From ZC4RG42 sp036676355 (lineage in GTDB: Bacteria; Pseudomonadota; Gammaproteobacteria; Burkholderiales; SG8-39), in assembly GCA_036676355.1 (NCBI GenBank), contig JAKFDA010000036.1:1-57230 (forward strand): a stretch of 57,230 nt of DNA. The letters are read 5' to 3'. The notes beneath the pieces are model-generated. The model saw only the letters and a program-made list of their open reading frames with translations, was not told where the DNA came from and did not search any database. This document shows, one piece after another, positions 25,006-33,554 of the stretch; positions within the stretch are counted from its first letter, which is position 1; the number at the start of each line of letters is the position of its first letter. Position numbers and translations under genes: made by a program.

Positions 25006-26604
25006 ATGAGCGCAGTCCTGGACCAGCACGGCCACGCCCATCACGACGATCACGCGCATCATCCGAAGGGGATCATGCGGTGGCTCGCGGCGACCAACCA
25101 CAAGGACATCGGTACGATGTACCTGTTGTTCAGTCTCACGATGTTCATGACCGGCGGTGTGCTGGCGCTGGGCATTCGTGCTGAACTGTTCTACCCCGGC
25201 ATGCAGGTGTGGAATCCGGAATTCTTCAACCAGCTCACCACCATGCATGGCCTCATCATGGTGTTCGGCGCCATCATGCCGGCGTTCGTGGGCTTCGCGA
25301 ACTGGCAGATCCCGCTCATGATCGGTGCCCCCGACATGGCGTTCGCGCGCATGAACAACTGGAGCTTCTGGTTGCTTCCTGCCGCGGCCCTCCTGTTCAT
25401 GGCCTCGTTTTTCGTGCCGGGCGGCGCAACCGCCGCGGGCTGGACGCTGTATGCCCCGCTGTCGACCCAAATGGGTCCGGGCATGGATCTGGCGATCTTC
25501 GGCCTGCACCTGATGGGCGCGTCCTCGATCATGGGTTCGATCAACATCATCGTGACCTCGCTCAACATGCGGGCACCCGGCATGACATTGATGAAAATGC
25601 CGATGTTCGTGTGGACGTGGCTGATCACCGCCTACCTGCTCATCGCCGTAATGCCGGTGCTGGCGGGCGCGATCACGATGACGCTGACCGATCGTCACTT
25701 CGGCACGTCGTTCTTCAACGCCGCGGGCGGCGGTGATCCGGTGATGTACCAGCACATCTTCTGGTTCTTCGGCCACCCCGAGGTCTACATCATGATCCTG
25801 CCGGCTTTCGGCATCGTCTCGCAGATCATTCCCGCCTTCGCGCGCAAGCCGCTGTTCGGCTACAGCTCGATGGTCTACGCCACCGCATCCATCGCGATTC
25901 TGTCGATGAGCGTCTGGGCACACCATATGTTCACCGTTGGTATGCCGGCCGCCGGCGTGCTGTTCTTCATGTACGCGACGATTCTCATTGCGATTCCTAC
26001 GGGCGTGAAGATTTTCAACTGGGTCGCGACCATGTGGAAAGGGTCGATGACCTTCGAGACCCCGATGCTGTTCGCGGTCGGCTTCCTGTTTGTGTTTTCA
26101 CTCGGTGGATTCACCGGATTGATTTTGGCGATCGCGCCGATTGACATCCAATTCCAGGATACCTACTACGTCGTGGCGCACTTCCACTATGTGCTCGTGG
26201 CAGGCGCGCTGTTCGCAATGTTCGGCGGCGCATATTTCTGGCTGCCGAAGTGGTGCGGCGTGATGTACGACGAAACCTTGGGCAAGTGGCATTTCTGGCT
26301 GTCGCTCATTACATTCAACATCACTTTCTTTCCGATGCACTTCCTCGGCATGGCGGGCATGCCGCGCCGTATTGCCGACTACGCTCCGCAATTCGCCGAT
26401 TACAACATGCTCGCTTCGATCGGCGGTTTCGGGTTCGGCATTTCGCAGTTGCTGTTCCTCTACATCGTGTTCAAGTGCGCCGTACTCAAGAAGGGTGAAG
26501 TTGCCCCGGCTCGGCCGTGGGAAGGTGCGGATTCGCTCGAATGGACGCATCTGCCATCACCCGCGCCTTACCATAGCTTCGAAGAACCGCCGGTCGTACG
26601 TTGA
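25006..26604 (+). CDS. coxA: Cytochrome c oxidase subunit I
   Basis: CoxA holds heme a and the heme a3-CuB site where oxygen is reduced. The 532-residue protein has twelve hydrophobic segments. A His-rich N-terminus (HGHAHHDDHAHH) precedes LAATNHKDIGTMYLLFSL. Heme a and CuB ligands are seen in TTMHGLIMVFG, the CuB His-Tyr motif FFGHPEVYIMILPAFG, VWAHHMFTVG and YVVAHFHYVLVAGA. The K-channel and D-channel regions look intact, indicating a proton-pumping A-type (aa3) oxidase. AGGAG lies before ATG 25006. Confidence 0.98.
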   Translation: MSAVLDQHGHAHHDDHAHHPKGIMRWLAATNHKDIGTMYLLFSLTMFMTGGVLALGIRAELFYPGMQVWNPEFFNQLTTMHGLIMVFGAIMPAFVGFANWQIPLMIGAPDMAFARMNNWSFWLLPAAALLFMASFFVPGGATAAGWTLYAPLSTQMGPGMDLAIFGLHLMGASSIMGSINIIVTSLNMRAPGMTLMKMPMFVWTWLITAYLLIAVMPVLAGAITMTLTDRHFGTSFFNAAGGGDPVMYQHIFWFFGHPEVYIMILPAFGIVSQIIPAFARKPLFGYSSMVYATASIAILSMSVWAHHMFTVGMPAAGVLFFMYATILIAIPTGVKIFNWVATMWKGSMTFETPMLFAVGFLFVFSLGGFTGLILAIAPIDIQFQDTYYVVAHFHYVLVAGALFAMFGGAYFWLPKWCGVMYDETLGKWHFWLSLITFNITFFPMHFLGMAGMPRRIADYAPQFADYNMLASIGGFGFGISQLLFLYIVFKCAVLKKGEVAPARPWEGADSLEWTHLPSPAPYHSFEEPPVVR

Positions 26605-26628
26605 TCTGACAGGCAGAACGGGATTTCC

Positions 26629-26721
26629 GTGTCCAAAAACACCAAAACGGCGCTCGTTCTGCTTTCGATTGCGGCAGTGTTCTTCTTCGGCGTGATCGCC
26701 AAATATTGGTTGTTCGGATAA
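26629..26721 (+). CDS. Cytochrome oxidase small assembly protein (30 aa)
   Basis: GTG 26629 opens a 30-residue reading frame starting MSKNTKTALVLLSIAAVFFF and ending GVIAKYWLFG. It has a basic N-terminus followed by one membrane helix. It lies between coxA and ctaG, with 24 nt and 6 nt gaps, where betaproteobacteria carry a tiny protein annotated as a cytochrome oxidase small assembly protein. It is too short for most gene finders. Function is inferred from position and size only. Confidence 0.75.
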   Translation: MSKNTKTALVLLSIAAVFFFGVIAKYWLFG

Positions 26722-26727
26722 CGACAG

Positions 26728-27282
26728 ATGACGACTAAGACGGCCGCCAGCGTTGCATCAGCGAACAAGCGGGTATTGAAGAAACTGGTCGTTGTCGCGT
26801 GCGCGATGTTCGGTTTCGGTTTTCTGCTGGTGCCGTTCTACGAACAGATCTGCGAAATCACCGGCATCCGCAGCGTCATTCGACCGGACAGTGCGCCGGT
26901 CAATACGCAGGTGGATTACGGTCGCTCGGTCACGATCGAGCTCGACTCCAACACTCACGGCCTGCCGTGGGTGTTCAAGCCGAAGCAGCGCTCGGTCGAA
27001 GTGCATCCCGGGGCGATCACGACCGTGGTCTACGAAGTCAGGAACACGCAAGACCGGCCCGTCACCGGGCAGGCGATTCCAAGTTTCGGACCGCAGGTTG
27101 CAGGACTGCATTTCAAGAAGCTCGAATGTTTCTGCTTTCAGCAGCAGACGCTAGCCGCGGGTGAAGTACGTGAAATGCCGGTGGTGTTCCTGGTGGACGG
27201 TGAGCTGCCGACGGACGTCAATACGATCACGCTGTCTTACACATTTTTCGAAGTTGCCGGAACAAACGGTAAGCGCGGATGA
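26728..27282 (+). CDS. ctaG: Cytochrome c oxidase assembly protein CtaG/Cox11
   Basis: Cox11/CtaG inserts copper into the CuB site of subunit I. The 184-residue protein has one N-terminal membrane helix (LVVVACAMFGFGFLLVPFYE) and a periplasmic immunoglobulin-like domain. The copper-binding CFC motif is in KKLECFCFQQQTLAAGE, followed by MPVVFLVDGELPTDVNTITL and SYTFFE. All family hallmarks and the length fit. It lies between coxA and coxC. Confidence 0.96.
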   Translation: MTTKTAASVASANKRVLKKLVVVACAMFGFGFLLVPFYEQICEITGIRSVIRPDSAPVNTQVDYGRSVTIELDSNTHGLPWVFKPKQRSVEVHPGAITTVVYEVRNTQDRPVTGQAIPSFGPQVAGLHFKKLECFCFQQQTLAAGEVREMPVVFLVDGELPTDVNTITLSYTFFEVAGTNGKRG

Positions 27283-27419
27283 GCGCCGCCATCGCCTGCG
27301 CTGGTTCTGGTCGCCGGCGTGAGCGGCACGATTTTTATTTATGCTGATGATAATTCGGGCGGTGCGCGTGGTGCTCCGCCCGACTACAAGTTGACTCGAA
27401 AATAAGCGGGAGAGGGGAC

Positions 27420-28271
27420 ATGGTCCTTAACAATGCAGCGAAATACTTCGTTCCGGCGCCATCGCGCTGGCCGATCATCGGTTCGGTTTCCCTGTTCACG
27501 ATGGCGGCGGGCGCCGCGGCGTGGTTCAACGGTGCGAGCGTCGGTTCGTGGGTGCTGCTGGCCGGTTTCGCCGGGCTTGTCTACATGATGGTTGGCTGGT
27601 TCGGCAATGTGATCCATGAATCACAGAGCGGCATGTACAACCGACGGGTCGACGTCTCGTTCCGCTGGGGCATGAGCTGGTTTATTTTTTCTGAAGTGAT
27701 GTTTTTCGCCGCTCTGTTCGGCGCGCTTGCGTGGGCACGTCTGTATTCCGTGCCGGATCTCGGCGGCATCGAATCCAAGTTGCTGTGGCCTGACTATTCC
27801 GCCACTTGGCCGACGGTCGGACCAGGCTTAGATACGCAATTCACGCCGATGAGTGCATGGGGCATTCCGGCGCTCAATACCCTGCTGTTGTTGACCTCCG
27901 GCGTGACGATTACCTGGGCACACCACGCGCTGAAGGAAGATCACCGCACTCAATTGATCATCGGCCTTTTGCTGACCGTGCTGCTGGGTATCACCTTCCT
28001 CGGTTTCCAAGTTTACGAATACGCGCATGCCTATGCCGATCTGAACCTTAAGCTGACCTCGGGTATTTTTGGTACGACCTTCTTCATGCTGACGGGTTTC
28101 CACGGCTTCCATGTGACCGTGGGCACGATCATGCTGATCGTCATCCTGGTCCGCTCGATCAAGGGTCACTTCCGCCCGGAGCACCATTTCGCGTTCGAAG
28201 GCGTCGCTTGGTATTGGCACTTCGTTGACGTCGTTTGGCTGGGTCTGTTCATCGTGGTCTACTGGCTGTAG
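27420..28271 (+). CDS. coxC: Cytochrome c oxidase subunit III
   Basis: CoxC is the third core subunit and stabilises the oxidase during turnover. The 283-residue protein has seven hydrophobic segments and the conserved SWFIFSEVMFFAALFGALAW. GHFRPEHHFAFEGVAWYWHF and VDVVWLGLFIVVYWL lie at the C-terminus. ATG 27420 is preceded by a GGGAGAGGGG purine run. A 137-nt gap separates it from ctaG; the DUF2970 gene often found there was not seen. A terminator follows. Confidence 0.97.
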   Translation: MVLNNAAKYFVPAPSRWPIIGSVSLFTMAAGAAAWFNGASVGSWVLLAGFAGLVYMMVGWFGNVIHESQSGMYNRRVDVSFRWGMSWFIFSEVMFFAALFGALAWARLYSVPDLGGIESKLLWPDYSATWPTVGPGLDTQFTPMSAWGIPALNTLLLLTSGVTITWAHHALKEDHRTQLIIGLLLTVLLGITFLGFQVYEYAHAYADLNLKLTSGIFGTTFFMLTGFHGFHVTVGTIMLIVILVRSIKGHFRPEHHFAFEGVAWYWHFVDVVWLGLFIVVYWL

Positions 28272-28339
28272 ATTTTGCGGGGCGCGCGAAGTCGCCCCGG
28301 CGTCGATTGAGGAGGAGGCGCTCCGCAGAGAGCGTTGAG

Positions 28340-28368
28340 GCGCCGCACCGATGTGCGGCGCATTTTTT
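28340..28368 (+). terminator. Rho-independent terminator after coxC
   Basis: GCGCCGCAC (28340-28348) pairs with GTGCGGCGC (28353-28361) around a 4-nt loop, followed by A and a run of seven T. It separates coxC from the convergent DUF2909 gene. Confidence 0.9.
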
Positions 28369-28374
28369 TGGTGC

Positions 28375-28575
28375 TCAGGAGAGCAGGCGCCCGCTGATCC
28401 AGCCCATGCGGTGGCTGATCAGAAGAACCAGGAACAGCGTAATCGACAGGCCGACGCGCAGCGCAAGTGCGCGAACCATGCGCTTGGAATCGCGATCGTC
28501 GCGCACGAGGAATACGAGCGCGGAGGCGAGCGAAGCGATAATGATGATGAATACGATCAGAACCAGATAACGCAT
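28375..28575 (-). CDS. Twin-transmembrane protein, DUF2909 family
   Basis: The 66-residue protein has two membrane helices (YLVLIVFIIIIASLASALVF and LGLSITLFLVLLI-like segments around 40-56) joined by a charged loop RDDRDSKRMVRALALR. This layout matches DUF2909, a small protein found next to SURF1 in betaproteobacterial oxidase clusters. It is transcribed against the cluster, convergent with coxC and divergent from the SURF1 gene. Function is unknown; a link to oxidase assembly rests on gene order. Confidence 0.8.
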   Translation of the reverse strand: MRYLVLIVFIIIIASLASALVFLVRDDRDSKRMVRALALRVGLSITLFLVLLISHRMGWISGRLLS

Positions 28576-28641
28576 GATGGAACTCGTCAGGGTGAAACAA
28601 GTCTAGCCGAGCGGCTGCGCACAAGCCAAGGAAAGTACGCA

Positions 28642-29349
28642 TTGATCAGAGGTCGTCGATTCCGCCCCGGCTGGTTCATCACCGTCGTGACGATCGCGTT
28701 TTGTAGCCTGACTATTGCGGCCGGCAATTGGCAGCGCGGCCGGGCGGTGGAGAAGGAAGTACAGCAACAGAAGCTCGATGCGTTGGCGCGCGAGGCGCCG
28801 GTGAGCGTTCCGCATACGCCGGCGAGCGGCGAAGCGTTCGCCTCGCGGCGCGTGCAGGCGACCGGCCATTACGACCGACAGCACGCCATACTGCTCGACA
28901 ACAAAATCTATAAGGGACGGGCCGGCTACCATGTGGTCACGCCACTGCGGCTGGACGGTAGCGACATGCATGTGCTGGTGGTGCGCGGTTGGGTCGCTGC
29001 CGGCCCGAGCCGCGAACGGCTTCCGGAAGCCGCGACGCCGCCCGGCCTGCAGCACATCGAGGGGATCGGCACGGTCCCCAGCACACGCGTGCTGGAACTG
29101 GCCGAGGTGAAACCGGGGTACGTCTGGCAGAACTTGTTGCTCGACCGCTACGCCGCGTGGTCGAAGCTGAATTTACAACCGTTCGTAATCGAGCAGACGA
29201 ATGACGCCGGAGACGGCCTTGTGCGGGACTGGCCGCGCCCCGACGTCGGCATCGAAAAGCATCAGGTTTACGCAATGCAGTGGTATTTGTTCGCCGGTTT
29301 GGCGCTTGTTTTGTATATCGCACTGAATTTCAAACGTGACCGTGACTGA
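28642..29349 (+). CDS. SURF1-family cytochrome oxidase biogenesis protein
   Basis: SURF1 (Shy1) aids heme a insertion into subunit I. The 235-residue protein has the family layout of an N-terminal and a C-terminal membrane helix (WFITVVTIAFCSLTIAAG and QWYLFAGLALVLYIALNF) flanking a periplasmic domain. GNWQRGRA, GYHVVTPLRL, LVVRGWVAAG and GYVWQNLLLD are present. The likely start is TTG 28642, with AAGGA upstream; no ATG is available nearby. Its last codons overlap the next gene by 14 nt. Confidence 0.9.
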   Translation: MIRGRRFRPGWFITVVTIAFCSLTIAAGNWQRGRAVEKEVQQQKLDALAREAPVSVPHTPASGEAFASRRVQATGHYDRQHAILLDNKIYKGRAGYHVVTPLRLDGSDMHVLVVRGWVAAGPSRERLPEAATPPGLQHIEGIGTVPSTRVLELAEVKPGYVWQNLLLDRYAAWSKLNLQPFVIEQTNDAGDGLVRDWPRPDVGIEKHQVYAMQWYLFAGLALVLYIALNFKRDRD

Positions 29350-29941
29350 ATCGAACCTCATCAACGAACCCGACGCGCGGCGGCGCAAGAGCCGTCGCTA
29401 TCTGCTCGCGATCTTCGCTATCTGTGCGGCGCCTTTCGTGCTGGGCACGTTGGCGTACTATTTTTTTCCGACTGTGGCGCGCACCAACTACGGTGATCTG
29501 ATCCCGCCGCAGCCGGTTCCCGAACTGGTCCTTGTGGCGCCCGAGGGCAAGACGCTGCCGCTGTCGCAGTTGCGCGGCAAATGGTTGATGGTGCATTTCG
29601 ACCAGGGACACTGCGCCGACGCCTGCGAGCGCAAACTGTACGAAATGCGCCAGACGCGCATTGCGCAGGGTAAGGATATGGACCGCATCGAACGCGTCTG
29701 GGTCGTGCTCGACGGCAGTACGCCGGAAGCGGCCGTTCCGGCACTGTACGAGGGGATGTACGTTGCGCGATCGGCGCCTGCCGAATTCATCGCCGCATTT
29801 CCGACATCAACCAATGTGCGCGATCACATCTACCTTATCGATCCGCTTGGTAATCTCATGCTGCGCTTTCCGCCGGACGCCGACCCCAAACGTATCATCA
29901 AGGATTTGCAACGACTGCTGCGGGTGTCGCGTGTCGGCTAG
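29336..29941 (+). CDS. Membrane-anchored thioredoxin-fold protein of the oxidase cluster (SCO-like)
   Basis: The 201-residue protein has one N-terminal membrane helix (YLLAIFAICAAPFVLGTLAY). A periplasmic thioredoxin-like domain follows, with LPLSQLRGKWLMVHFDQGHC and a CADAC pair (CxxxC, as in SCO copper proteins) near residue 94. HIYLIDPLGNLMLRFPPD supplies the late strand. The His of true SCO proteins is not in the usual DHT context. It is a regular member of betaproteobacterial oxidase clusters and probably handles copper or thiols for subunit II. GTG 29336 was used; GTG 29342 is an alternative. Confidence 0.82.
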   Translation: MTVTESNLINEPDARRRKSRRYLLAIFAICAAPFVLGTLAYYFFPTVARTNYGDLIPPQPVPELVLVAPEGKTLPLSQLRGKWLMVHFDQGHCADACERKLYEMRQTRIAQGKDMDRIERVWVVLDGSTPEAAVPALYEGMYVARSAPAEFIAAFPTSTNVRDHIYLIDPLGNLMLRFPPDADPKRIIKDLQRLLRVSRVG

Positions 29942-30057
29942 GAAAGCGATGTTCGATTTCGCACCGCGCGGCGACAGGCCGGCCGCGGCGGATTCGGATT
30001 TACTTTGCACTCTCAACGTCGGCGCATTCGCGACCGCTTAATCAGACGTTTCCTGCC

Positions 30058-31065
30058 ATGTATCGACTGACCGTAGTTCTCGCCACCGTTCTGACGCTCG
30101 CACTGGTCGTTATCGGCGCCTATGTCCGATTGTCCGATGCCGGACTCGGCTGTCCGGACTGGCCCGGCTGTTACGGACAGATCAGCCCGGTTCACGCCAG
30201 CGACGCGATTTCGCTCGCGGTGGCGGAACAGGGCGGCGATCACGGCCCCGTTTCCATGCACAAGGCGTGGAAGGAGATGGTGCATCGCTATATCGCCGGT
30301 TTTCTGGGCCTGGTGCTGCTCGCCATCGCCGTGACTGCTTGGCGCCAGCGCCGCCAACTCCGCCAATCCCCAATGCTGCCGACGGCACTGCTGGCCGTCG
30401 TTGTCCTGCAGGCGTCTCTCGGCATGTGGACGGTGACGCTGTTGCTCAAGCCGGTTATCGTCAGTCTGCATCTGATGGGTGGCATGACCATCCTCGCGAT
30501 GCTGACCTGGCTGTCAATGCGGCAGTTGCGATTGCCGCCACCGGAGCCGCGCGATCGCATCGCACAACTGCGCGGCGCGGCTTTGATCGGCCTGATCCTG
30601 GTTATCGCGCAGATTGCGCTCGGCGGCTGGGTGAGCAGCAACTACGCCGCACTGGCGTGCCCTGATCTGCCGATGTGTCGCGGCGCCTGGGTGCCGCCAA
30701 TGGATTTCGACGATGCCTTCCATGTGCTGCGCGAACTGGGCATGACGCCACAGGGCGAACTGCTGTCCAATGAAGCGTTGACCGCAATCCACTGGATACA
30801 CCGCGTCGGCGCGGTCGTGGTAACGGTCTATACGCTTTATCTCGTTCAGCGGCTGATGAAATTCTCCTCGATGCATGGCCTCGCTTTACTGCTGCTGGGT
30901 GTTCTTGCGCTACAGGTCACGCTCGGCGTCCTGAACGTCGTGTACTCCCTGCCGCTACCCCTGGCCGCCGCGCACAATGGCGGCGCCGCGGTCCTGCTGG
31001 TGGTATACGTCGTGATAAACTACGTCACCCATCTGGCAGCGGCTTCACGCCTTCGCCCCGCATGA
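30058..31065 (+). CDS. ctaA: Heme A synthase (COX15/CtaA)
   Basis: CtaA oxidises the C8 methyl of heme O to make heme A. The 335-residue protein has eight predicted membrane helices, with the conserved GAYVRLSDAGLGCPDWPGCY at the N-terminus. Heme-ligand histidines lie in KEMVHRYIAGFLGL, LHLMGGMTILAML, IHWIHRVGAVVV and AHNGGAAVLLVVY. It overlaps ctaB in ATGA, so the two consecutive enzymes of heme A formation are translationally coupled. Confidence 0.96.
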   Translation: MYRLTVVLATVLTLALVVIGAYVRLSDAGLGCPDWPGCYGQISPVHASDAISLAVAEQGGDHGPVSMHKAWKEMVHRYIAGFLGLVLLAIAVTAWRQRRQLRQSPMLPTALLAVVVLQASLGMWTVTLLLKPVIVSLHLMGGMTILAMLTWLSMRQLRLPPPEPRDRIAQLRGAALIGLILVIAQIALGGWVSSNYAALACPDLPMCRGAWVPPMDFDDAFHVLRELGMTPQGELLSNEALTAIHWIHRVGAVVVTVYTLYLVQRLMKFSSMHGLALLLLGVLALQVTLGVLNVVYSLPLPLAAAHNGGAAVLLVVYVVINYVTHLAAASRLRPA

Positions 31066-31958
31066 CCACCTACACGCTCACTGCCGCAACGCATCGCTTT
31101 CGTCAGTTCTACGAACTGACCAAGCCGCGTGTCGTTTCGCTAATTGTTTTCTGTGCGGTCATCGGCATGTTCCTCGCGTCGCCGGCCGACGCACTCGTCC
31201 CGCTCGACATTCTGGTGATCGGCACCCTCGGTATTGCACTGGTCGCCGGCGCAGCGGCGGCGATCAATTGCCTGGTGGAACAGCGCATAGACGCGGTGAT
31301 GGCACGCACACGCGCCCGGCCGTTGCCGCGCGGCGAACTGACCTCCCTGCAGACACTCGTCTTCGCTTGTGCCGTGGGCGGCATTGGTCTGTGGCTGCTC
31401 TATGAATTCGTCAATCCGCTCACCATGTGGCTGACATTGGGCACCTTCGTCGGTTACGCAGTGATCTACACAGTTCTTTTGAAACCGGCGACGCCGCAGA
31501 ACATCGTCATTGGCGGCGCATCCGGCGCGATGCCTCCTGTGCTCGGATGGGCCGCTGTAACCGGACAGGTGAATCCCGAAGCGCTATTGCTGTTTCTCAT
31601 CATCTTTGCCTGGACGCCGCCGCATTTCTGGGCGCTGGCGCTTTATCGCACTGAGGAATACAGACGCGCCGGATTGCCGATGCTGCCCGTCACTCATGGC
31701 CGGCATTTCACCCAGCTGCAGGTCTTGCTTTACACCTTCATTCTGATCATCAGCACGTTGCTTCCTTTCATTTACGGCATGAGCGGCATGCTTTATCTGG
31801 CAAGCGCACTGGTGTTGGGTGCGATGTTCCTCGGCTATGCCATCGGCCTGTACAAACGCTACAGCGATGCACTGGCGCGTAAAACCTTCCGTTTTTCGAT
31901 CGTCTACCTGGCGCTGATCTTTGCCGCCTTGCTGGTTGATCATTACTTCCGCATCTAA
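31062..31958 (+). CDS. ctaB: Protoheme IX farnesyltransferase (heme O synthase)
   Basis: CtaB attaches a farnesyl group to protoheme, giving heme O for CtaA. The 298-residue UbiA-family protein has YELTKPRVVSLIVFCAVIG. The Asp-rich prenyl-binding motif NCLVEQRIDAVMARTRARPL is near residue 68, and AWTPPHFWALALYRTEEYRR and GLPMLPVTHG are present. About eight or nine membrane helices are evident. It overlaps ctaA by 4 nt and is followed after 1 nt by the SCO gene. Confidence 0.96.
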   Translation: MTTYTLTAATHRFRQFYELTKPRVVSLIVFCAVIGMFLASPADALVPLDILVIGTLGIALVAGAAAAINCLVEQRIDAVMARTRARPLPRGELTSLQTLVFACAVGGIGLWLLYEFVNPLTMWLTLGTFVGYAVIYTVLLKPATPQNIVIGGASGAMPPVLGWAAVTGQVNPEALLLFLIIFAWTPPHFWALALYRTEEYRRAGLPMLPVTHGRHFTQLQVLLYTFILIISTLLPFIYGMSGMLYLASALVLGAMFLGYAIGLYKRYSDALARKTFRFSIVYLALIFAALLVDHYFRI

Positions 31959-31959
31959 G

Positions 31960-32541
31960 TTGTTCCGCGCCGCCGCTCTCGCCTGTCTTTTCCTGGCGCT
32001 CGCTGCATGCGGGCAGGGCAAGCCGGTATTTCAGAACACCGATATCACCGGTGCCGAGTTCGGACAGGATTTCCAACTCACGGACCATACCGGCAAAGTG
32101 CGCACGCTCAAGGATTTCGACGGTAAGGCGGTCGTCGTATTTTTCGGCTTCACACGCTGCCCGGATGTTTGTCCATCTACGCTGGCGGAAATGAAAGCGG
32201 TGCGCGAGCGACTCGGCGCGGATGCCGGGCGTCTGCAGGTGCTGTTCATCACCATCGATCCCGAACGCGATACGCCCAGGCTGCTGGCCGAGTATGTGCC
32301 GTCGTTCGATCCGAGCTTCCTCGGCTTGTACGGCGACATGGCGACGACCGAGCGGACCGCCAAGGATTTCAAGATCTACTATCAGAAGGTGCCGGGCAGC
32401 ACGCCCGACAACTACAGCATGGACCACACCGCGGCGAGCTATATCTACGATCCGCGCGGGCACCTGCGGCTCTATGTACGCAACGGCGCCGGCACCGACG
32501 CAATCACGCATGACGTCAAACTGCTGCTCGACGGCCGTTGA
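31960..32541 (+). CDS. SCO1/SenC-family copper chaperone lipoprotein
   Basis: SCO proteins deliver copper to the CuA centre of CoxB. Starting from TTG 31960 gives a 193-residue protein with a lipoprotein signal (lipobox LAAC near residue 20). The thioredoxin-fold core includes VVVFFGFTRCPDVCPSTLAE, whose CPDVC holds the two copper cysteines. The third ligand is the His in SMDHTAASYIYDPRGHLRLY. The open frame extends upstream into ctaB, but that part has no signal-like start. It ends the plus-strand oxidase block before a bidirectional terminator. Confidence 0.92.
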   Translation: MFRAAALACLFLALAACGQGKPVFQNTDITGAEFGQDFQLTDHTGKVRTLKDFDGKAVVVFFGFTRCPDVCPSTLAEMKAVRERLGADAGRLQVLFITIDPERDTPRLLAEYVPSFDPSFLGLYGDMATTERTAKDFKIYYQKVPGSTPDNYSMDHTAASYIYDPRGHLRLYVRNGAGTDAITHDVKLLLDGR

Positions 32542-32556
32542 ACGCAGCGGCGGCTC

Positions 32557-32594
32557 AAATAAAAAACGCCCGGCTCAACGGGCGTTTTTTATTT
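32557..32594. terminator. Bidirectional terminator between the SCO gene and rpoH
   Basis: AAATAAAAAACGCCCG and CGGGCGTTTTTTATTT form a nearly perfect hairpin. It has a T-run on each strand and lies between two convergent genes, so it can end transcription from both sides. Confidence 0.93.
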
Positions 32595-32605
32595 GCGGGG
32601 TCGCT

Positions 32606-33466
32606 TCAGTGTTCTGCGATCAGTCCGCGCATCTTCTGCATCGCCTTTACCTCGATCTGGCGAATACGTTCGGCCGATACATTGAACTCGGCAGCCAGTT
32701 CATGCAGTGTGGCGGCACCTTTTTCGCGTAACCAGCGCGCTTCGATAATGCGGCGGCTGCGTGGATCCAGGCTTTCGATCGCCCGGGACAAGCCTTCCGC
32801 CTGCAAATGCTCGTTCTGATCCGCTTCAGCGATACGCGAGGGCTCGTTATCCGGATCGCTCAGGTAAGCGATGGGGGCAAAGTTGTCCTCGTCGTCGTCG
32901 GACGCAGGCTCCAGCCCGATATCCTGACCGGCCAGCCGCATTTCCATTTCCACGACTTCTTCCGGCTTGACGCGTAATTCCTGAGCAATGCGCTGGACTT
33001 CGTCCGGCGTCAGCGACTCCAGTCCCGGCTTCATGCTGCGCAGATTGAAGAACAGCTTGCGTTGCGCCTTGGTGGTCGCGACCCTTACCAGACGCCAGTT
33101 GCGCAGGATGTATTCATGCATCTCCGCCTTGATCCAGTGGATGGCAAAGGAAACGAGGCGTACCCCACGCTCCGGGTCGAAGCGCTTCACCGCCTTCATC
33201 AGGCCGATGTTGCCTTCCTGGATGAGATCGGCGTGCGGCAATCCGTAGCCAAGGTAGCCGCGCGCGATCGCCACGACCACGCGCAGATGGGACATGACCA
33301 ATTGGCGGGCGGCGTTGAGATCATTGTCATTGCGCAGCCGGCGGCCGAGTTCAAGCTCCTGTTCGGCCGTCAATAACGGAAAACGGTTCACCGCCTGAAC
33401 ATAATGATCCAGGCTGCCAACCGCGACGGGCATGGCAAAAGAAGGAAATGTCAAAGCGTTACTCAT
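32606..33466 (-). CDS. rpoH: RNA polymerase sigma-32 (heat-shock sigma factor)
   Basis: RpoH directs RNA polymerase to heat-shock promoters. The 286-residue protein has region 2 HLRVVVAIARGYLGYGLPHA with DLIQEGNIGLMKAVKRFDPE. The RpoH box QRKLFFNLR is at 135-143, as is RNWRLVRVATTKAQ, and region 4 ends SAERIRQIEVKAMQKMR. GGGAG precedes the ATG. A CIRCE operator lies 29-55 nt upstream of the start codon, so HrcA control is probable. Likely target promoters in this window are at 7367-7394 (hslVU) and 9921-9949 (hsp20). Confidence 0.97.
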   Translation of the reverse strand: MSNALTFPSFAMPVAVGSLDHYVQAVNRFPLLTAEQELELGRRLRNDNDLNAARQLVMSHLRVVVAIARGYLGYGLPHADLIQEGNIGLMKAVKRFDPERGVRLVSFAIHWIKAEMHEYILRNWRLVRVATTKAQRKLFFNLRSMKPGLESLTPDEVQRIAQELRVKPEEVVEMEMRLAGQDIGLEPASDDDEDNFAPIAYLSDPDNEPSRIAEADQNEHLQAEGLSRAIESLDPRSRRIIEARWLREKGAATLHELAAEFNVSAERIRQIEVKAMQKMRGLIAEH

Positions 33467-33494
33467 CGTTTGGATCTCCCGGGAAGGCGTTATT

Positions 33495-33521
33495 TTAGCA
33501 GTCTGCGGGTTGGAGTGCTAA
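33495..33521. promoter_or_regulatory. CIRCE operator (HrcA site) upstream of rpoH
   Basis: The sequence is TTAGCAGTC, 9 nt, GAGTGCTAA. CIRCE is TTAGCACTC, 9 nt, GAGTGCTAA, so 17 of 18 operator positions match with the exact spacer. On the rpoH strand a promoter-like TTAGCA, 18 nt, TAAAAT would overlap the operator, the usual layout for HrcA repression. hrcA itself is not in the window. Confidence 0.9.
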
Positions 33522-33554
33522 AGACGTTTCGGGTTCCGCCCATGACGCTGTCAG

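Noticed and set aside
27319..27405. 28-residue GTG-started frame between ctaG and coxC
   Set aside because: There is no hydrophobic segment, no clear ribosome site and no resemblance to the DUF2970 protein sometimes found in this position.
29949..30041. 30-residue ATG-started frame between the SCO-like gene and ctaA
   Set aside because: It has no motif, membrane helix or convincing ribosome site; it could be chance.
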